A DNA stretch of 64,000 nucleotides from Paenibacillus sp. FSL H8-0537 (GCF_038051995.1 NZ_CP150290.1:5074001-5138000), one strand, 5' to 3'; shown: positions 44,699 through 53,551, counted from the stretch's first letter. The notes: generated from the sequence alone by a model not told the origin. Translations and numbers: made by a program.

Positions 44699-45589
44699 TT
44701 ACGCCCCGCTGACGAAAGGCAGTGCTTTGACAAGCTTCACCAAGCTTTCGAAAAAAGGACTGCTCTCCCCGTTAAGCATAATCAGGTTCGTATCCAGCGA
44801 CAGTCCCTCCACTTCCGGAATCGTAATCGGGAAAAGCTGGCCAGCCTGAACCTCGTCATAGGCAGACAGACTTGGCAGGAAGCAGATCCCCAGCTTTTGC
44901 AGCACGAGCCTCTTCGCGGTTTCCAAATTATCTGTGTGGCAGGACATTTCCGGCGGTTCATTAAGCGATTCAAAAACCCGCTGAAGCCTTACCCAGTCCA
45001 GCGCTCCACATTCAAAAAACACCAGCGGCTGGTTGCCTATCGCCCTTAGCGTAATCTGCTTTTCTTTCAGAAAAGGGTGGCCCTCATACACATGCAGCCG
45101 AATGGCGTCATCCAGCAGCTTAACCGAGCGTAAGCCGGGATGGGTCGTTTGACGGACAAAGCCGATATCGACCTCTTTGCTGAGCACCTTTTCCACAATA
45201 TCATCCGTCGGAGCGGTCACCGTCTTGAAGCGAATGCCAGGATGCTTCTCCTTCAGCGCTGGCAGCAGCCTCGGCACCAAATAATTTGCCGTTGACACAG
45301 TACAGCCAATTCTCAGCTGGGCAGGCATCTCCTGCTTCTGATGCAGCTGTTTGCGACCCTTTTCCAGCGTCTGCAAAATTTGCTGGGCGTACGGCAGGAA
45401 CCGCTTGCCTTCCTCGGTCAATTGAATTTGCTTGCCCATGCGGTCGAACAGCTTGCAATCAAGCTCCCGCTCCAGCGACTGAATTCTCGCCGTTACGGAC
45501 GGCTGGGAAAGAAATAGGCTTTCCGCAGCCTTATTAAAGCTGCCGTAGTAAATGACATAGACGAATGCTTCTATATTTTCGATATTCAC
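44699..45589 (-). CDS. ascR: LysR-family regulator of sulfur compound utilisation (AscR/YtlI-like)
   Basis: 296 residues. N-terminal winged helix (NIEAFVYVIYYGSFNKAAES, then LFLSQPSVTARIQSLERELD) and a C-terminal effector domain. It lies immediately upstream of the tcy-like operon on the same strand. In B. subtilis the LysR protein YtlI (AscR) activates the ytmI operon when methionine or S-compounds are the sulfur source; the same control is expected here. In B. subtilis the regulator is under CymR control. Confidence 0.8.
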   Translation of the reverse strand: MNIENIEAFVYVIYYGSFNKAAESLFLSQPSVTARIQSLERELDCKLFDRMGKQIQLTEEGKRFLPYAQQILQTLEKGRKQLHQKQEMPAQLRIGCTVSTANYLVPRLLPALKEKHPGIRFKTVTAPTDDIVEKVLSKEVDIGFVRQTTHPGLRSVKLLDDAIRLHVYEGHPFLKEKQITLRAIGNQPLVFFECGALDWVRLQRVFESLNEPPEMSCHTDNLETAKRLVLQKLGICFLPSLSAYDEVQAGQLFPITIPEVEGLSLDTNLIMLNGESSPFFESLVKLVKALPFVSGA

Positions 45590-45746
45590 CGGGAGGGCCT
45601 CCTCGCAAAATACAACTTAACCAACTTGTTAACTTGGAATTATGTTGTGATAATGGTAATCCACATCTACCTAGGTGTCAATGGGCGAAAGAGAAATAAA
45701 TATCCCCATAGCCGGACCATTCATCGCCCGCGGTTTTGTGGATGCA

Positions 45747-45774
45747 AGAAAAACGGACACCTCGCGGGTGTCCG
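45747..45774 (-). terminator. Terminator after the polysaccharide deacetylase
   Basis: CGGACACC / GGTGTCCG stem with a TCGCG loop, and a T run on the minus strand (complement of 45747-45753). It separates the deacetylase from the LysR gene. Confidence 0.85.
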
Positions 45775-45825
45775 TCATTGGAGTTACTATGATCCGATAA
45801 AAACGGAAGGCCCTGAGCTTCAGGC

Positions 45826-46491
45826 CTATCCTTCTAACTCCTCTGGGCTCATCGTCAGACCGCTCTCATCCGGATCGGCCATATCCAGCAGTTCACTGGT
45901 GGTGACAAAACGATAGCCTTCTGCAGCCAGTTCTTCCACCAGCACCCGAACCGCTTCTATGGTCTGGGAACGGTCCCCGTACCCGTCATGAAACAGCAAG
46001 ATACTGCCGGGCGCGATCGCCTGCCGTGTATGCTCCAGAATATAATCAACGCCTGGCGTTTCCCAGTCCTTGGCCGCTCCATTTACCGTGCCGATTGACC
46101 GGTATCCGTACTCTGCAGCCAGAGACAGAATGCTGTCATTCACGCCAAAGAATGGCGGTCTGAAGCTACGTACCTGTTGCCCTGTAACCTTCCGCATAAG
46201 GACATCTGTTCGCTGCAGCTCCCCACTAGCTTCCTCCAACGTCAGTTCAGTAAGGTCTGGATGGGAATATGTATGATTCCCGAGCTCGTGGCCCTCCTGA
46301 TGCACAACGGCCGCCATTTCTGGATGCGCTTCCATCTCCTGACCAATCATAAAAAAGGTTGCTCGTCCTCCCACACTGCGAAAAATATCAAGCAATTGGC
46401 TCGTATATACCGGATTCGGACCATCATCAAATGTGAAGGCCACTACCTTTTCCCTTACAGAAACCTGATGTATCATGGATAATTTGTTCAT
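45826..46491 (-). CDS. Polysaccharide deacetylase (NodB domain)
   Basis: 221 residues. CE4 motifs are all visible: motif 1 VAFTFDDGPNPVYT (catalytic Asp, metal Asp), motif 2 GNHTYSHPDL (two metal His), motif 3 RSFRPPFFGVND, motif 5 SILLFHDGYG. It removes acetyl groups from N-acetylglucosamine polymers such as peptidoglycan or chitin. No signal peptide is visible in the N-terminus MNKLSMIHQVSVREK, which is unusual for an envelope deacetylase; a cytosolic substrate or non-classical export is possible. Confidence 0.9.
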   Translation of the reverse strand: MNKLSMIHQVSVREKVVAFTFDDGPNPVYTSQLLDIFRSVGGRATFFMIGQEMEAHPEMAAVVHQEGHELGNHTYSHPDLTELTLEEASGELQRTDVLMRKVTGQQVRSFRPPFFGVNDSILSLAAEYGYRSIGTVNGAAKDWETPGVDYILEHTRQAIAPGSILLFHDGYGDRSQTIEAVRVLVEELAAEGYRFVTTSELLDMADPDESGLTMSPEELEG

Positions 46492-46653
46492 GAAATGACC
46501 GACTCCTCTTCATAATTATAACTTGTCCACTCTCTATCATTTTGACAGAAACAGAATGATTTCGCATCCTCATTTGGAAGACTCCCCACATCTATACCTT
46601 GGTAATCTTCAGCACACCCTAGGTGCAGCTATGTCAGAGTATCACGATGCAGT

Positions 46654-48342
46654 TTAGGTAACTTGACCTGAAATTTGTCCGTACAATCGGACGATCGTAA
46701 TTATGCTCATCTCTCTTGTATAATGAGACTTTGGGCTAAAATTATTATTCCCTGTGCCTTTCATGACTTCATGTCTTATGCAAAAATAAACTGATTCTTC
46801 CGCCCACACAGCTATTTGATTATGGTCGGTGAAGGATTTATTGGAATCTACCCTATTCTCGCTGCCTATTCCGAGAAATTTTGACGTTTTCATTAAAATA
46901 AGTGACGCTTGTTCTCTAGTTATAAGACCATTTGGATTAAACCTACCATCTCCAACTCCAGTAATAATACCGAATGCAGCAATACTTAAAATGTTATTGT
47001 CGTCTGTATCATTAAAGGGCTCTGCCAATTTCAAGCCTTTCTCATTGATGATCGTATCTAATTTCTTGCCTGTTGTTGTTTCTATTAATGGGACAATTAA
47101 GGATATAAATTCGCCTCGTGTTATATTTTTTTCATATCCAGATTGCATCGACAAAGGTAATAGTTTATTTTTAATCGCAAAAGATACATCGTCTTTGGCC
47201 CAAACCGACGGAAAGGAAGCCGTCGTATAAGGGATTGCGACGTTATCCATTATCTGAATAGGTGTAGGATGAGGATCGTAATCGAATGTGTCAAGAGCTA
47301 ATTCTCCCACACCATTAGATCCTGAGCCCATCAGGGTACCATCGGATTTTAATGCGAACGTAAAAGCCGCTTTTGCCGTAATATCTATGACATCATCGAG
47401 AACTTTCTGAGGTGTATAGCGCGACTCTGTTGAGCCATCCCCTAACTGTCCTTCTTGATTACCGCCCCAGGTCCATAGACTATGATCCTTTTTAATGACA
47501 GCTATGTGGTTGCGTCCATCGACCTTTATAACATCACTCATAAGCTTAACAGGTGTAAACTGTGCCTTCACTATACTTTGACTTCCATCAGCATAGGGCT
47601 TAAACGCCCACGTCTCTACTTTACCTGTAAATAGGAGACCGTCTTCATTCTCGCCCCAACCCCAAAGGGTGCTGTCCTTCTTAATTGCAAATGCGTTACT
47701 GCCAATCCCGTGAACACTTTTTACATCCATCATTATTTTAACTGGTGCGATTATATCAACCTCTTGCGTCTTAATTCCTAATCCGCCAGAATAGTTATCT
47801 CCCCATCCCCAGAGTGAGTCATCCTCTTTCAACGCATAATAGCAATTAAGATTTGCACTGATTTGTTTTACTCCAGACATAACTTGTTTGAAACTCTTAT
47901 TGTCTGCATATACTGGCTTTACCCAAACGGTTCCGTCTGTTTTCAGTACTAACACTTGATCGTACGAAGCAGTAGCTTCTCGAACCCCCTCCATTACTTT
48001 AATGGGTTTTGTAACGCCTTGGTCGTTTTCATCACTTTGTATAGACCATAGACTGTGATCTGATTTAATGGCAAAACTACTCCACCAATTCCCATATACG
48101 GCTATGACATCATCCATTAATTTGGATTTGCTTGCTCGTTGAGGAGATTGATCACCTCTAGAATCATTAAATGTGCCCTTTCCCCAATACCATAGACTCC
48201 CATCTTTTTGGATTGCAAGTACACGTCCGTTGGCACTAGCAATCGTATCCCCGAATTTTCTTTCTGCCGCGATTACATTAGAAGGAACTAGAGAGAAAAA
48301 AAGCGATACAGTAATAAGACATCCCAATAATCCTTTTAACAT
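46654..48342 (-). CDS. Secreted RCC1-repeat protein with S-layer homology domains
   Basis: 562 residues. Signal peptide (residues 1-25, ending NVIAAE), then about six RCC1-like beta-propeller repeats recognised by the recurring S-LW-WG pattern (DSLWGWGDNYSGGLG; STLWGWGENEDGLL; HSLWTWGGNQEGQLGDGS), then three SLH domains (from about 395: ITRGEFISLIVPLIE; GRFNPNGLITREQASLILMK; NNNFSPKSHYTREMSIITIV). The SLH part anchors the protein to secondary cell wall polymer and the propeller is displayed for binding an unknown ligand. AT-richer than the surrounding metabolic genes. Monocistronic. Confidence 0.88.
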   Translation of the reverse strand: MLKGLLGCLITVSLFFSLVPSNVIAAERKFGDTIASANGRVLAIQKDGSLWYWGKGTFNDSRGDQSPQRASKSKLMDDVIAVYGNWWSSFAIKSDHSLWSIQSDENDQGVTKPIKVMEGVREATASYDQVLVLKTDGTVWVKPVYADNKSFKQVMSGVKQISANLNCYYALKEDDSLWGWGDNYSGGLGIKTQEVDIIAPVKIMMDVKSVHGIGSNAFAIKKDSTLWGWGENEDGLLFTGKVETWAFKPYADGSQSIVKAQFTPVKLMSDVIKVDGRNHIAVIKKDHSLWTWGGNQEGQLGDGSTESRYTPQKVLDDVIDITAKAAFTFALKSDGTLMGSGSNGVGELALDTFDYDPHPTPIQIMDNVAIPYTTASFPSVWAKDDVSFAIKNKLLPLSMQSGYEKNITRGEFISLIVPLIETTTGKKLDTIINEKGLKLAEPFNDTDDNNILSIAAFGIITGVGDGRFNPNGLITREQASLILMKTSKFLGIGSENRVDSNKSFTDHNQIAVWAEESVYFCIRHEVMKGTGNNNFSPKSHYTREMSIITIVRLYGQISGQVT

Positions 48343-48606
48343 AATTGAAACCTACTCCTTCGAAATATACTTGATCCATCAAACAGACCTATTTATTATT
48401 ACATATATTGGAACATTTGAATACTACAAAAATGGTCCCTTTCATAATGGCATGATTTTTTTCTCTTCCCTCCTCTTATAGGCTTCTCAAATGCTTATTT
48501 CTTACTCAACTCGTTATGTGCATCCTGAGAAATAATTTGCAAATACAAAAAGCAAAAACTATTCCTCCAATTAACTACTCCTGACATGCATATAGGCTTT
48601 CCCAAC
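48343..48606. other. Gene-free stretch upstream of the RCC1-SLH gene
   Basis: AT-rich, without a supported reading frame on either strand. It should hold the promoter of the RCC1-SLH gene; GGAGTAGG lies just before that gene's ATG on the minus strand. No repeat or hairpin was noted. Confidence 0.5.
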
Positions 48607-48650
48607 AAAAAAACGGCACAGAATGTAACGAAACATTCCCGTGCCGTTTT
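48607..48650. terminator. Terminator after the fucose operon
   Basis: AAAACGGCAC-A-GAATGT / ACATTC-CC-GTGCCGTTTT: a long stem with a small internal mismatch, A-rich before and T-rich after, so it works on either strand. It closes the minus-strand fucose operon. Confidence 0.85.
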
Positions 48651-48664
48651 GACGCCTGAATAGG

Positions 48665-49093
48665 CTATTTAATAACGCCTTTTTTCAAAATAATATTCGC
48701 ATACAGCGCCTGCTCGCCAGTTGCCACAATGGCATAAGCCTTCTTCGCCCGCTCATAGAAAGCGAAGCGCTCCACTTCCTCAGGCTTCTCGCGTACGGGC
48801 GTATGCTGCTCTATAATGAGCTGATACTGCTCCCAGATTGGCGTCTGTACCGTATCGCCAGGAACAACCTGCATGAGCGCCGCCGGGCGCTCCACATATT
48901 GGTCCAGCGGAAACAGCGGCAATATCGCTTCCAGCAGCTCCGGAATGCCGTGCCCGTCCGCCCGGACAACGCGCTGCGCGTGGCTCATGACCGGGAAATT
49001 GCCGTCGGCCAGCACGATTTCGTCGCTGTGGCCCATTTCCATTAATATTTTCAGAAGCTCTGGTGAAATTAATTTGGATATCCCATGCAGCAC
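48665..49093 (-). CDS. fucU: L-fucose mutarotase (RbsD/FucU family)
   Basis: 142 residues from a GTG 8 bases after AAGGGAG; an in-frame GTG three codons earlier touches that site. RbsD/FucU fold: ISPELLKILMEMGHSDEIVL with the His/Asp pair of the active site (GHSDEIVLADGNFP) and a C-terminal YANIILKKGVI. It interconverts alpha- and beta-L-fucose so that the isomerase gets the right anomer. Last gene of the fucose operon. Confidence 0.88.
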   Translation of the reverse strand: MLHGISKLISPELLKILMEMGHSDEIVLADGNFPVMSHAQRVVRADGHGIPELLEAILPLFPLDQYVERPAALMQVVPGDTVQTPIWEQYQLIIEQHTPVREKPEEVERFAFYERAKKAYAIVATGEQALYANIILKKGVIK

Positions 49094-49121
49094 CTTAAAC
49101 ACTCCCTTAGTATGATTGAAA

Positions 49122-50648
49122 TTAAGACTTCACCTGTAAAGCGACTAACCGCTGGTAAGCTTCGTAAGCCTGCTCCCACACTTGCTGCTCCACTGGCTCC
49201 GGCTCATAGGCATCCACCTCAAACGATGCCGCCGCTAGCTGCCGCGCCTCCTGCAAATCCGCACATTCCCCTTGGGCAATGAGCTGCACGAGCATATTGC
49301 CGATTGCACTCGCTTCGACTGGGCCTGCCCATACCGAGCGGCCAAGCGCATTGGCCGTAAAGCGGCAGAGCAGCTTGTTCTGTATGCCGCCGCCAACCAT
49401 GTGCAGACCAGAATACACTTCTCCGGTTAGCTGCTCCATCTGCTCCAGCGCGTAACGGTATTTCAGCGCCAGACTTTCAAGAATGCATCTTGCGATTTCG
49501 CCCCGCGACTGCGGTACAGGCTGCCCCGTCTCCTCGCAATATTGCTGCACCTTCCCAATCATGCTGGACGGGCTGTAAAAACGCAAATCATCCGGGTGAA
49601 TCAGGCTGCGGAATGGCTCCGCCTGCTCTGCCTCCACTACAAGCTGCGCGAATGAAAGCTCTTGCCCTTGCGATTCCCATTCGCGGTGGCATTCCTGCAA
49701 AATCCACAGGCCCATAATATTTTTGAGCAGCTGATAGGTCCCGCCGACTCCGCCTTCATTGGAAAAATCGAGCGCCAGCGCCTCTGGCGTCAGCAGCGGA
49801 CTCGCAAGCTCGGTGCCGAGCAGCGACCACGTGCCGCATACCAAATAGGCAAAAGCTTTCCCGCCTGCCGCTGGCACAGCAGCAACCGCTGATTCCGTAT
49901 CATGCGTGCCTACGGCAATCGCTTCAATCGGCGGTACAGCCAGCTCTTCGCATACTTCCGGTGTAAGCGTCCCAATGCGCTGTCCCGGATGAATCGGCGC
50001 AAGAAACAGCTTCGCTGGAATGCCGAGCTGCTGCATAAGCGGCTCATTCCACTGCTGCCGCTCGGGATGAAACAGCTGCGTCGTAGTCGCCATCGTAAAT
50101 TCACATACCTTCTTGCCTGTCAAAAAATAAACGAGCAAATCCGGTGTCAGCAGCAGCGTCTCGGCGGCCGCCAGCTTGGGCGAGCCTGCCTTGCTCATCG
50201 CATACAGCTGATAAATCGTATTAAAGGGCATGAACTGGAGTCCACCCTGCTGGTACTGCTCCTCTCGGCTCAGCAGCTGCTCTACCTCTTCGATCAAGCC
50301 TTCCGTCTGCGGATCACGGTAATGATACGGATTGCCCAGCAGCTCGCCTTGCGAATCCAGCAGGCCAAAGTCCACTCCCCATGTATCCACGCCAAAGGTG
50401 GCCGGCTGATAGCCCTGCTGGAATGCCTTGCGAATGGCAGCCTTCATCTCCTGCAGCAGACGCAAAATATCCCAGTGCAAATGCTGTCCTACTTGTACCG
50501 CATAGTTGGGAAAACGATGAAGCTCGGTCACCTCTAGCTTGCGCTTGCCCTCTGCATGCACAGCAAGCTTGCCGATTAGCGCCCTGCCGCTGCTTGCGCC
50601 CAGATCAAAGGCAAGCACGGTCGCCGCCGTCTTCGCTGCATTTGCCAT
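49122..50648 (-). CDS. fucK: FGGY-family sugar kinase, probable L-fuculokinase
   Basis: 508 residues. FGGY kinase with ATP loop VLAFDLGASSGRALIGK, FGVDTWGVDFGLL with the catalytic Asp, VGTHDTESAVAAVP and the C-terminal HMVGGGIQNKLLCRFTANAL. By sequence it looks most like rhamnulokinase (RhaB) types. Neighbours (fucose isomerase, aldolase, mutarotase) make L-fuculose the likely substrate; D-ribulose is also possible if the isomerase acts on D-arabinose. It begins 40 bases after the aldolase stop. Confidence 0.83.
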   Translation of the reverse strand: MANAAKTAATVLAFDLGASSGRALIGKLAVHAEGKRKLEVTELHRFPNYAVQVGQHLHWDILRLLQEMKAAIRKAFQQGYQPATFGVDTWGVDFGLLDSQGELLGNPYHYRDPQTEGLIEEVEQLLSREEQYQQGGLQFMPFNTIYQLYAMSKAGSPKLAAAETLLLTPDLLVYFLTGKKVCEFTMATTTQLFHPERQQWNEPLMQQLGIPAKLFLAPIHPGQRIGTLTPEVCEELAVPPIEAIAVGTHDTESAVAAVPAAGGKAFAYLVCGTWSLLGTELASPLLTPEALALDFSNEGGVGGTYQLLKNIMGLWILQECHREWESQGQELSFAQLVVEAEQAEPFRSLIHPDDLRFYSPSSMIGKVQQYCEETGQPVPQSRGEIARCILESLALKYRYALEQMEQLTGEVYSGLHMVGGGIQNKLLCRFTANALGRSVWAGPVEASAIGNMLVQLIAQGECADLQEARQLAAASFEVDAYEPEPVEQQVWEQAYEAYQRLVALQVKS

Positions 50649-50687
50649 CCCTGCATTCCTCCTCTGCCTAGCGGATTCAACGCAAAA

Positions 50688-51347
50688 CTACTGCATTTTT
50701 TGCAGCAGCAAAATGCGGTAGGCCTCGCTCTCCAGCGATGCGATTTCTTCAAATTCTTCCGTCGTCAGCACTTTAGGCTCTTTTATGGCTTTGGCGATCA
50801 GGAAGATTTTTGCGCTTTCCTCTACAACCTCCGTGCGGTAGTAGGCTTCACGCAGGTTGCGTCCTGTCGTTACCAGTCCATGATTGCCTAGCAGAATCGA
50901 GCTCGCAGCATTCACTTTCTCCACTAGCGCATCAGCGAGCTTATCTGTAGTAGGCAGAACATATGGAATATATACCGTCTTGCCTACAAGCGCGGCCTGA
51001 TCGGGGAACATAATCGGCAGCTCCTGCTCCACAAGTGTAAAAGCGATGCAATAAGGCGGATGCGTATGCACGATGGCTCCGATATTCGGGTTCGCACGGT
51101 AAGCATATAGATGCATCAGCACCTCGGACGATGGACGGAAGCCCGTATCCGTTACGGCTCCAGTCTCAATATCGACCTCTACCCACTGCTCCGGCTCAAT
51201 TTCATCCAGTGCAAAGCCGCTCGGAGAAAGATACATTTTGCCCTCATGCTTCGCACTAATGTTGCCGCCTGGACCAACCACCAGACGGTTCGCTACCGTC
51301 TTTTTTGCGTATTTACATAGTTCCTCTCTAATTTCCATGCTGCTCAT
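50688..51347 (-). CDS. fucA: L-fuculose-1-phosphate aldolase (class II)
   Basis: 219 residues from the ATG at 51347 behind GAGGAGG. The frame extends 27 codons upstream, but without a ribosome site. Zinc aldolase motifs: VVGPGGNISAKHEGKMY, IVHTHPPYCIAFTL (two zinc His) and LGNHGLVTTGRNLREAYYRT (third zinc His). It splits L-fuculose 1-phosphate into dihydroxyacetone phosphate and L-lactaldehyde. Between FucI and FucK on one transcript; a hairpin repeat separates it from FucI. Confidence 0.9.
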   Translation of the reverse strand: MSSMEIREELCKYAKKTVANRLVVGPGGNISAKHEGKMYLSPSGFALDEIEPEQWVEVDIETGAVTDTGFRPSSEVLMHLYAYRANPNIGAIVHTHPPYCIAFTLVEQELPIMFPDQAALVGKTVYIPYVLPTTDKLADALVEKVNAASSILLGNHGLVTTGRNLREAYYRTEVVEESAKIFLIAKAIKEPKVLTTEEFEEIASLESEAYRILLLQKMQ

Positions 51348-51439
51348 TTCTCTATTCCTCCTCTTTCTGATTGAACCCATGAAGCTGCCGCCCCAAATGA
51401 TCGGAACGGCAGCTTGTAGATGACTCATTCAATTATTCA

Positions 51440-51541
51440 AAATATAAGAATTTATAAGTTTTTCACGTATAAATAGGCTTATATTTCTCGGACTGAAACG
51501 CGCCGCGCCGCCAGAGGACGGAGGGCAACCGTTTCACCTTG
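51440..51541 (+). repeat. Double-hairpin repeat, copy 4, inside the fucose operon
   Basis: AAATATAAGAATTTATAAG with CTTATATTT, then CTCGGACTGAAACGCGCCGC, GCCAGAGGACGG and GTTTCACCTTG. It is placed between the fucI and fucA genes and ends at the base before the fucI stop codon (51542-51544). Confidence 0.88.
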
Positions 51542-53332
51542 TTATTTATACAATGGCCCGAAGTTGTCGCAAGCGCGGTAATCTGCGCTTTCCGCATTAC
51601 TCGTGCCGAACAGGCCCCAAGCGCGTGGACGGAACAGCTTTTCCTCTGCCACATTGTGCATATTGACTGGAATACGCAGCATCGACGCAAGTGTAATTAA
51701 ATCCGCGCCAATATGCCCGTAGCTGATAGAGCCATGATTTGCGCCCCATTGGTCCATCACTTCATAAACGCTGCGGAATGCACCGCTGCCTGTCAAAATC
51801 GGAGCGAACCACGTCGTCGGCCAAGTCGGATCTGTCCGTTTGTCGAGTACATCATGAACGCCTTCTGGCAGATCAATCGAATAACCTTCGGCAATTTGCA
51901 GAACGGGACCAATGCCCTTAACCAAATTGATTCGGGACATCGTCATCGGCATGCCGCCGCGGGTCAAATAGTCGGAGGAATAGCCGCCGCCGCGGAAATA
52001 CTCGACCGATGCCGGACGCCACGACGTTGCTTTCAGGCAATCCGCCGCCTCCTGCTCAGAAATTTCCCAATGCGGCTTAAGCGCAGGCTTGCCCTCCAAC
52101 TGCTGCTCGCCTGTGCCATCAAGCGTCGCCGAACCGGAGTTGATTAGGTGCAAAATACCGCCCGCTGCATGGCCTTCCAGCTTATGGCCCGTTACGCGCT
52201 CTACCGAATCAGGACTCCAATACGTCCGCACATCGGCGAAAATTTGCGCCGTATTCGTCAGCAAATTGCCGAACAGCATCGCAACGCCGTTCAAGCTGTC
52301 ATTTTCCGTTGCTACCGTGTAAGGTGCGCGGATGCCGTTCCAGTCGAACGAGGAGTTAAGCAGCGTTTCCATGAAATCGCCGTTTGGAAAATGATCCGTC
52401 CATTGCCGCTGCCCCTGGAAGCCGGATACGATCGCATTGTGGCCCATCGCCTCTTCCCCAAAGCCAAGCTCAGCAAGACGCGGATTGCCGACCATCAGGT
52501 CACGGGCAATCATCGTCATTTTCACAACGGTTTCCCAATCCTTGTCCTTCTGCTCTCTGGAGGTCTGGATTTGCGCTGGATTGTTGTCTGCTCCCTCTGG
52601 ACAGTTTTCCTTCACCCATGCGAGCGCACGGGCAAATTCTTCACCATCATAAACTTCCTCTTCGAAGCGGCGGACGAATTCCGACATATCCACATACTCG
52701 GTACGCATGCCCAAATATTCTTGGAAAAAAGCATCGCTTACGATCGAGCCCGCGATTCCCATGGATACGGAGCCCATCGACAAATACGCTTTGCCTCGCA
52801 TATAAGCTACAACAAGACCCGCTTTCGCGAAGCCCAGCAGCTTGCCCTTCACATCTTCAGGGATGCTCGTGTCGCCAGAATCCTGTACTTCCTCGCCATA
52901 AATGCCGAAGGCCGGAAGGCCCTTCTGTGCATAGCCGGATAGTACAGCGGCCAAATATACGGCGCCTGGACGCTCTGTGCCGTTAAAGCCCCAAACCGCT
53001 TTCGGAATGGACGGGTCCATATCCATCGTCTCGGTGCCATAACACCAGCATGGCGTTACGGTGATGGATACGCCTACGCGCTCGCGGGCAAATTTGTCCG
53101 TGCAAGCTGCCGCTTCCGCTACGCCGCCGATGCAGCTGTCCGCAATGACGCATTCAACCGGCTGACCGTTCGGATAACGCAAATGCTCGCCGATGAGCGC
53201 CGCTACTGATTTTGCCATATTCATCGTCTGTTCTTCGAGCGATTCGCGAACGCCCTTACGGCGTCCATCGATCGTAGGACGAATACCTATTTTAGGGAAA
53301 CCGCTTTCAAAACGATGCTTTTCTTGTGTCAC
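51542..53332 (-). CDS. fucI: L-fucose isomerase
   Basis: 596 residues from a GTG at 53332 that follows GGAGGG by six bases. The frame runs 13 codons further, but that part overlaps the inverted repeat and has no ribosome site. Motifs: [20 protein letters not shown] at the N-terminus, [15 protein letters not shown], the metal region [20 protein letters not shown] and [20 protein letters not shown]. It is about the length of E. coli FucI (591). Manganese-dependent conversion of L-fucose to L-fuculose (often D-arabinose to D-ribulose too). First gene of the operon. Confidence 0.93.
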   Translation of the reverse strand: MTQEKHRFESGFPKIGIRPTIDGRRKGVRESLEEQTMNMAKSVAALIGEHLRYPNGQPVECVIADSCIGGVAEAAACTDKFARERVGVSITVTPCWCYGTETMDMDPSIPKAVWGFNGTERPGAVYLAAVLSGYAQKGLPAFGIYGEEVQDSGDTSIPEDVKGKLLGFAKAGLVVAYMRGKAYLSMGSVSMGIAGSIVSDAFFQEYLGMRTEYVDMSEFVRRFEEEVYDGEEFARALAWVKENCPEGADNNPAQIQTSREQKDKDWETVVKMTMIARDLMVGNPRLAELGFGEEAMGHNAIVSGFQGQRQWTDHFPNGDFMETLLNSSFDWNGIRAPYTVATENDSLNGVAMLFGNLLTNTAQIFADVRTYWSPDSVERVTGHKLEGHAAGGILHLINSGSATLDGTGEQQLEGKPALKPHWEISEQEAADCLKATSWRPASVEYFRGGGYSSDYLTRGGMPMTMSRINLVKGIGPVLQIAEGYSIDLPEGVHDVLDKRTDPTWPTTWFAPILTGSGAFRSVYEVMDQWGANHGSISYGHIGADLITLASMLRIPVNMHNVAEEKLFRPRAWGLFGTSNAESADYRACDNFGPLYK

Positions 53333-53348
53333 TATTATCCCTCCAATA

Positions 53349-53412
53349 CAAGCGTAAACGGCTTTTGCCATCCTCTGGCGGCAAAGCTTCCGTTTCGTGG
53401 GTGAAATATAAG
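53349..53412 (-). repeat. Double-hairpin repeat, inverted partial copy 5 in the fucI leader
   Basis: On the minus strand: CTTATATTTC, then a diverged GAAACGGAAG, GCCGCCAGAGGATGGC and CCGTTTACGCTTG. It corresponds to the GC-rich half of the other copies but in the opposite orientation, and lacks the AT-rich hairpin. It lies just upstream of the fucI ribosome site. Confidence 0.65.
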
Positions 53413-53440
53413 TGCATAACCAGCTGCTTGAGTTAGTATT

Positions 53441-53456
53441 GAGTTATCGGTAACTC
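53441..53456. promoter_or_regulatory. LacI-type operator between fucI and its regulator
   Basis: GAGTTATCGGTAACTC, CG-centred with seven of eight arm positions symmetric, located in the divergent region between the fucose operon and the LacI gene. The spacing and CG centre fit a LacI-family operator; a preceding direct half (TGAGTTAGTATTGAGTTATC) repeats the left arm. Confidence 0.65.
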
Positions 53457-53551
53457 TAATTTATCAAGCTTGAGGGTTGCTGTCAATGGCTCTCTTTTGT
53501 AAGATGGTAGAATACAAAACGATTGGGCTGAATAGATAAGGAGCAAGCCGC

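Noticed and set aside
49902..50537. Plus-strand frame of 211 codons opposite the sugar kinase
   Set aside because: Complement of a well-supported FGGY kinase; leucine/arginine-rich shadow without a start signal.
52148..52942. Plus-strand frame of 264 codons opposite fucI
   Set aside because: Complement of the highly conserved isomerase; no ribosome site or domain.
53333..53371. Thirteen-codon N-terminal extension of fucose isomerase
   Set aside because: It would be encoded by the dispersed repeat and has no ribosome site, whereas the GTG at 53332 has GGAGGG at good spacing.
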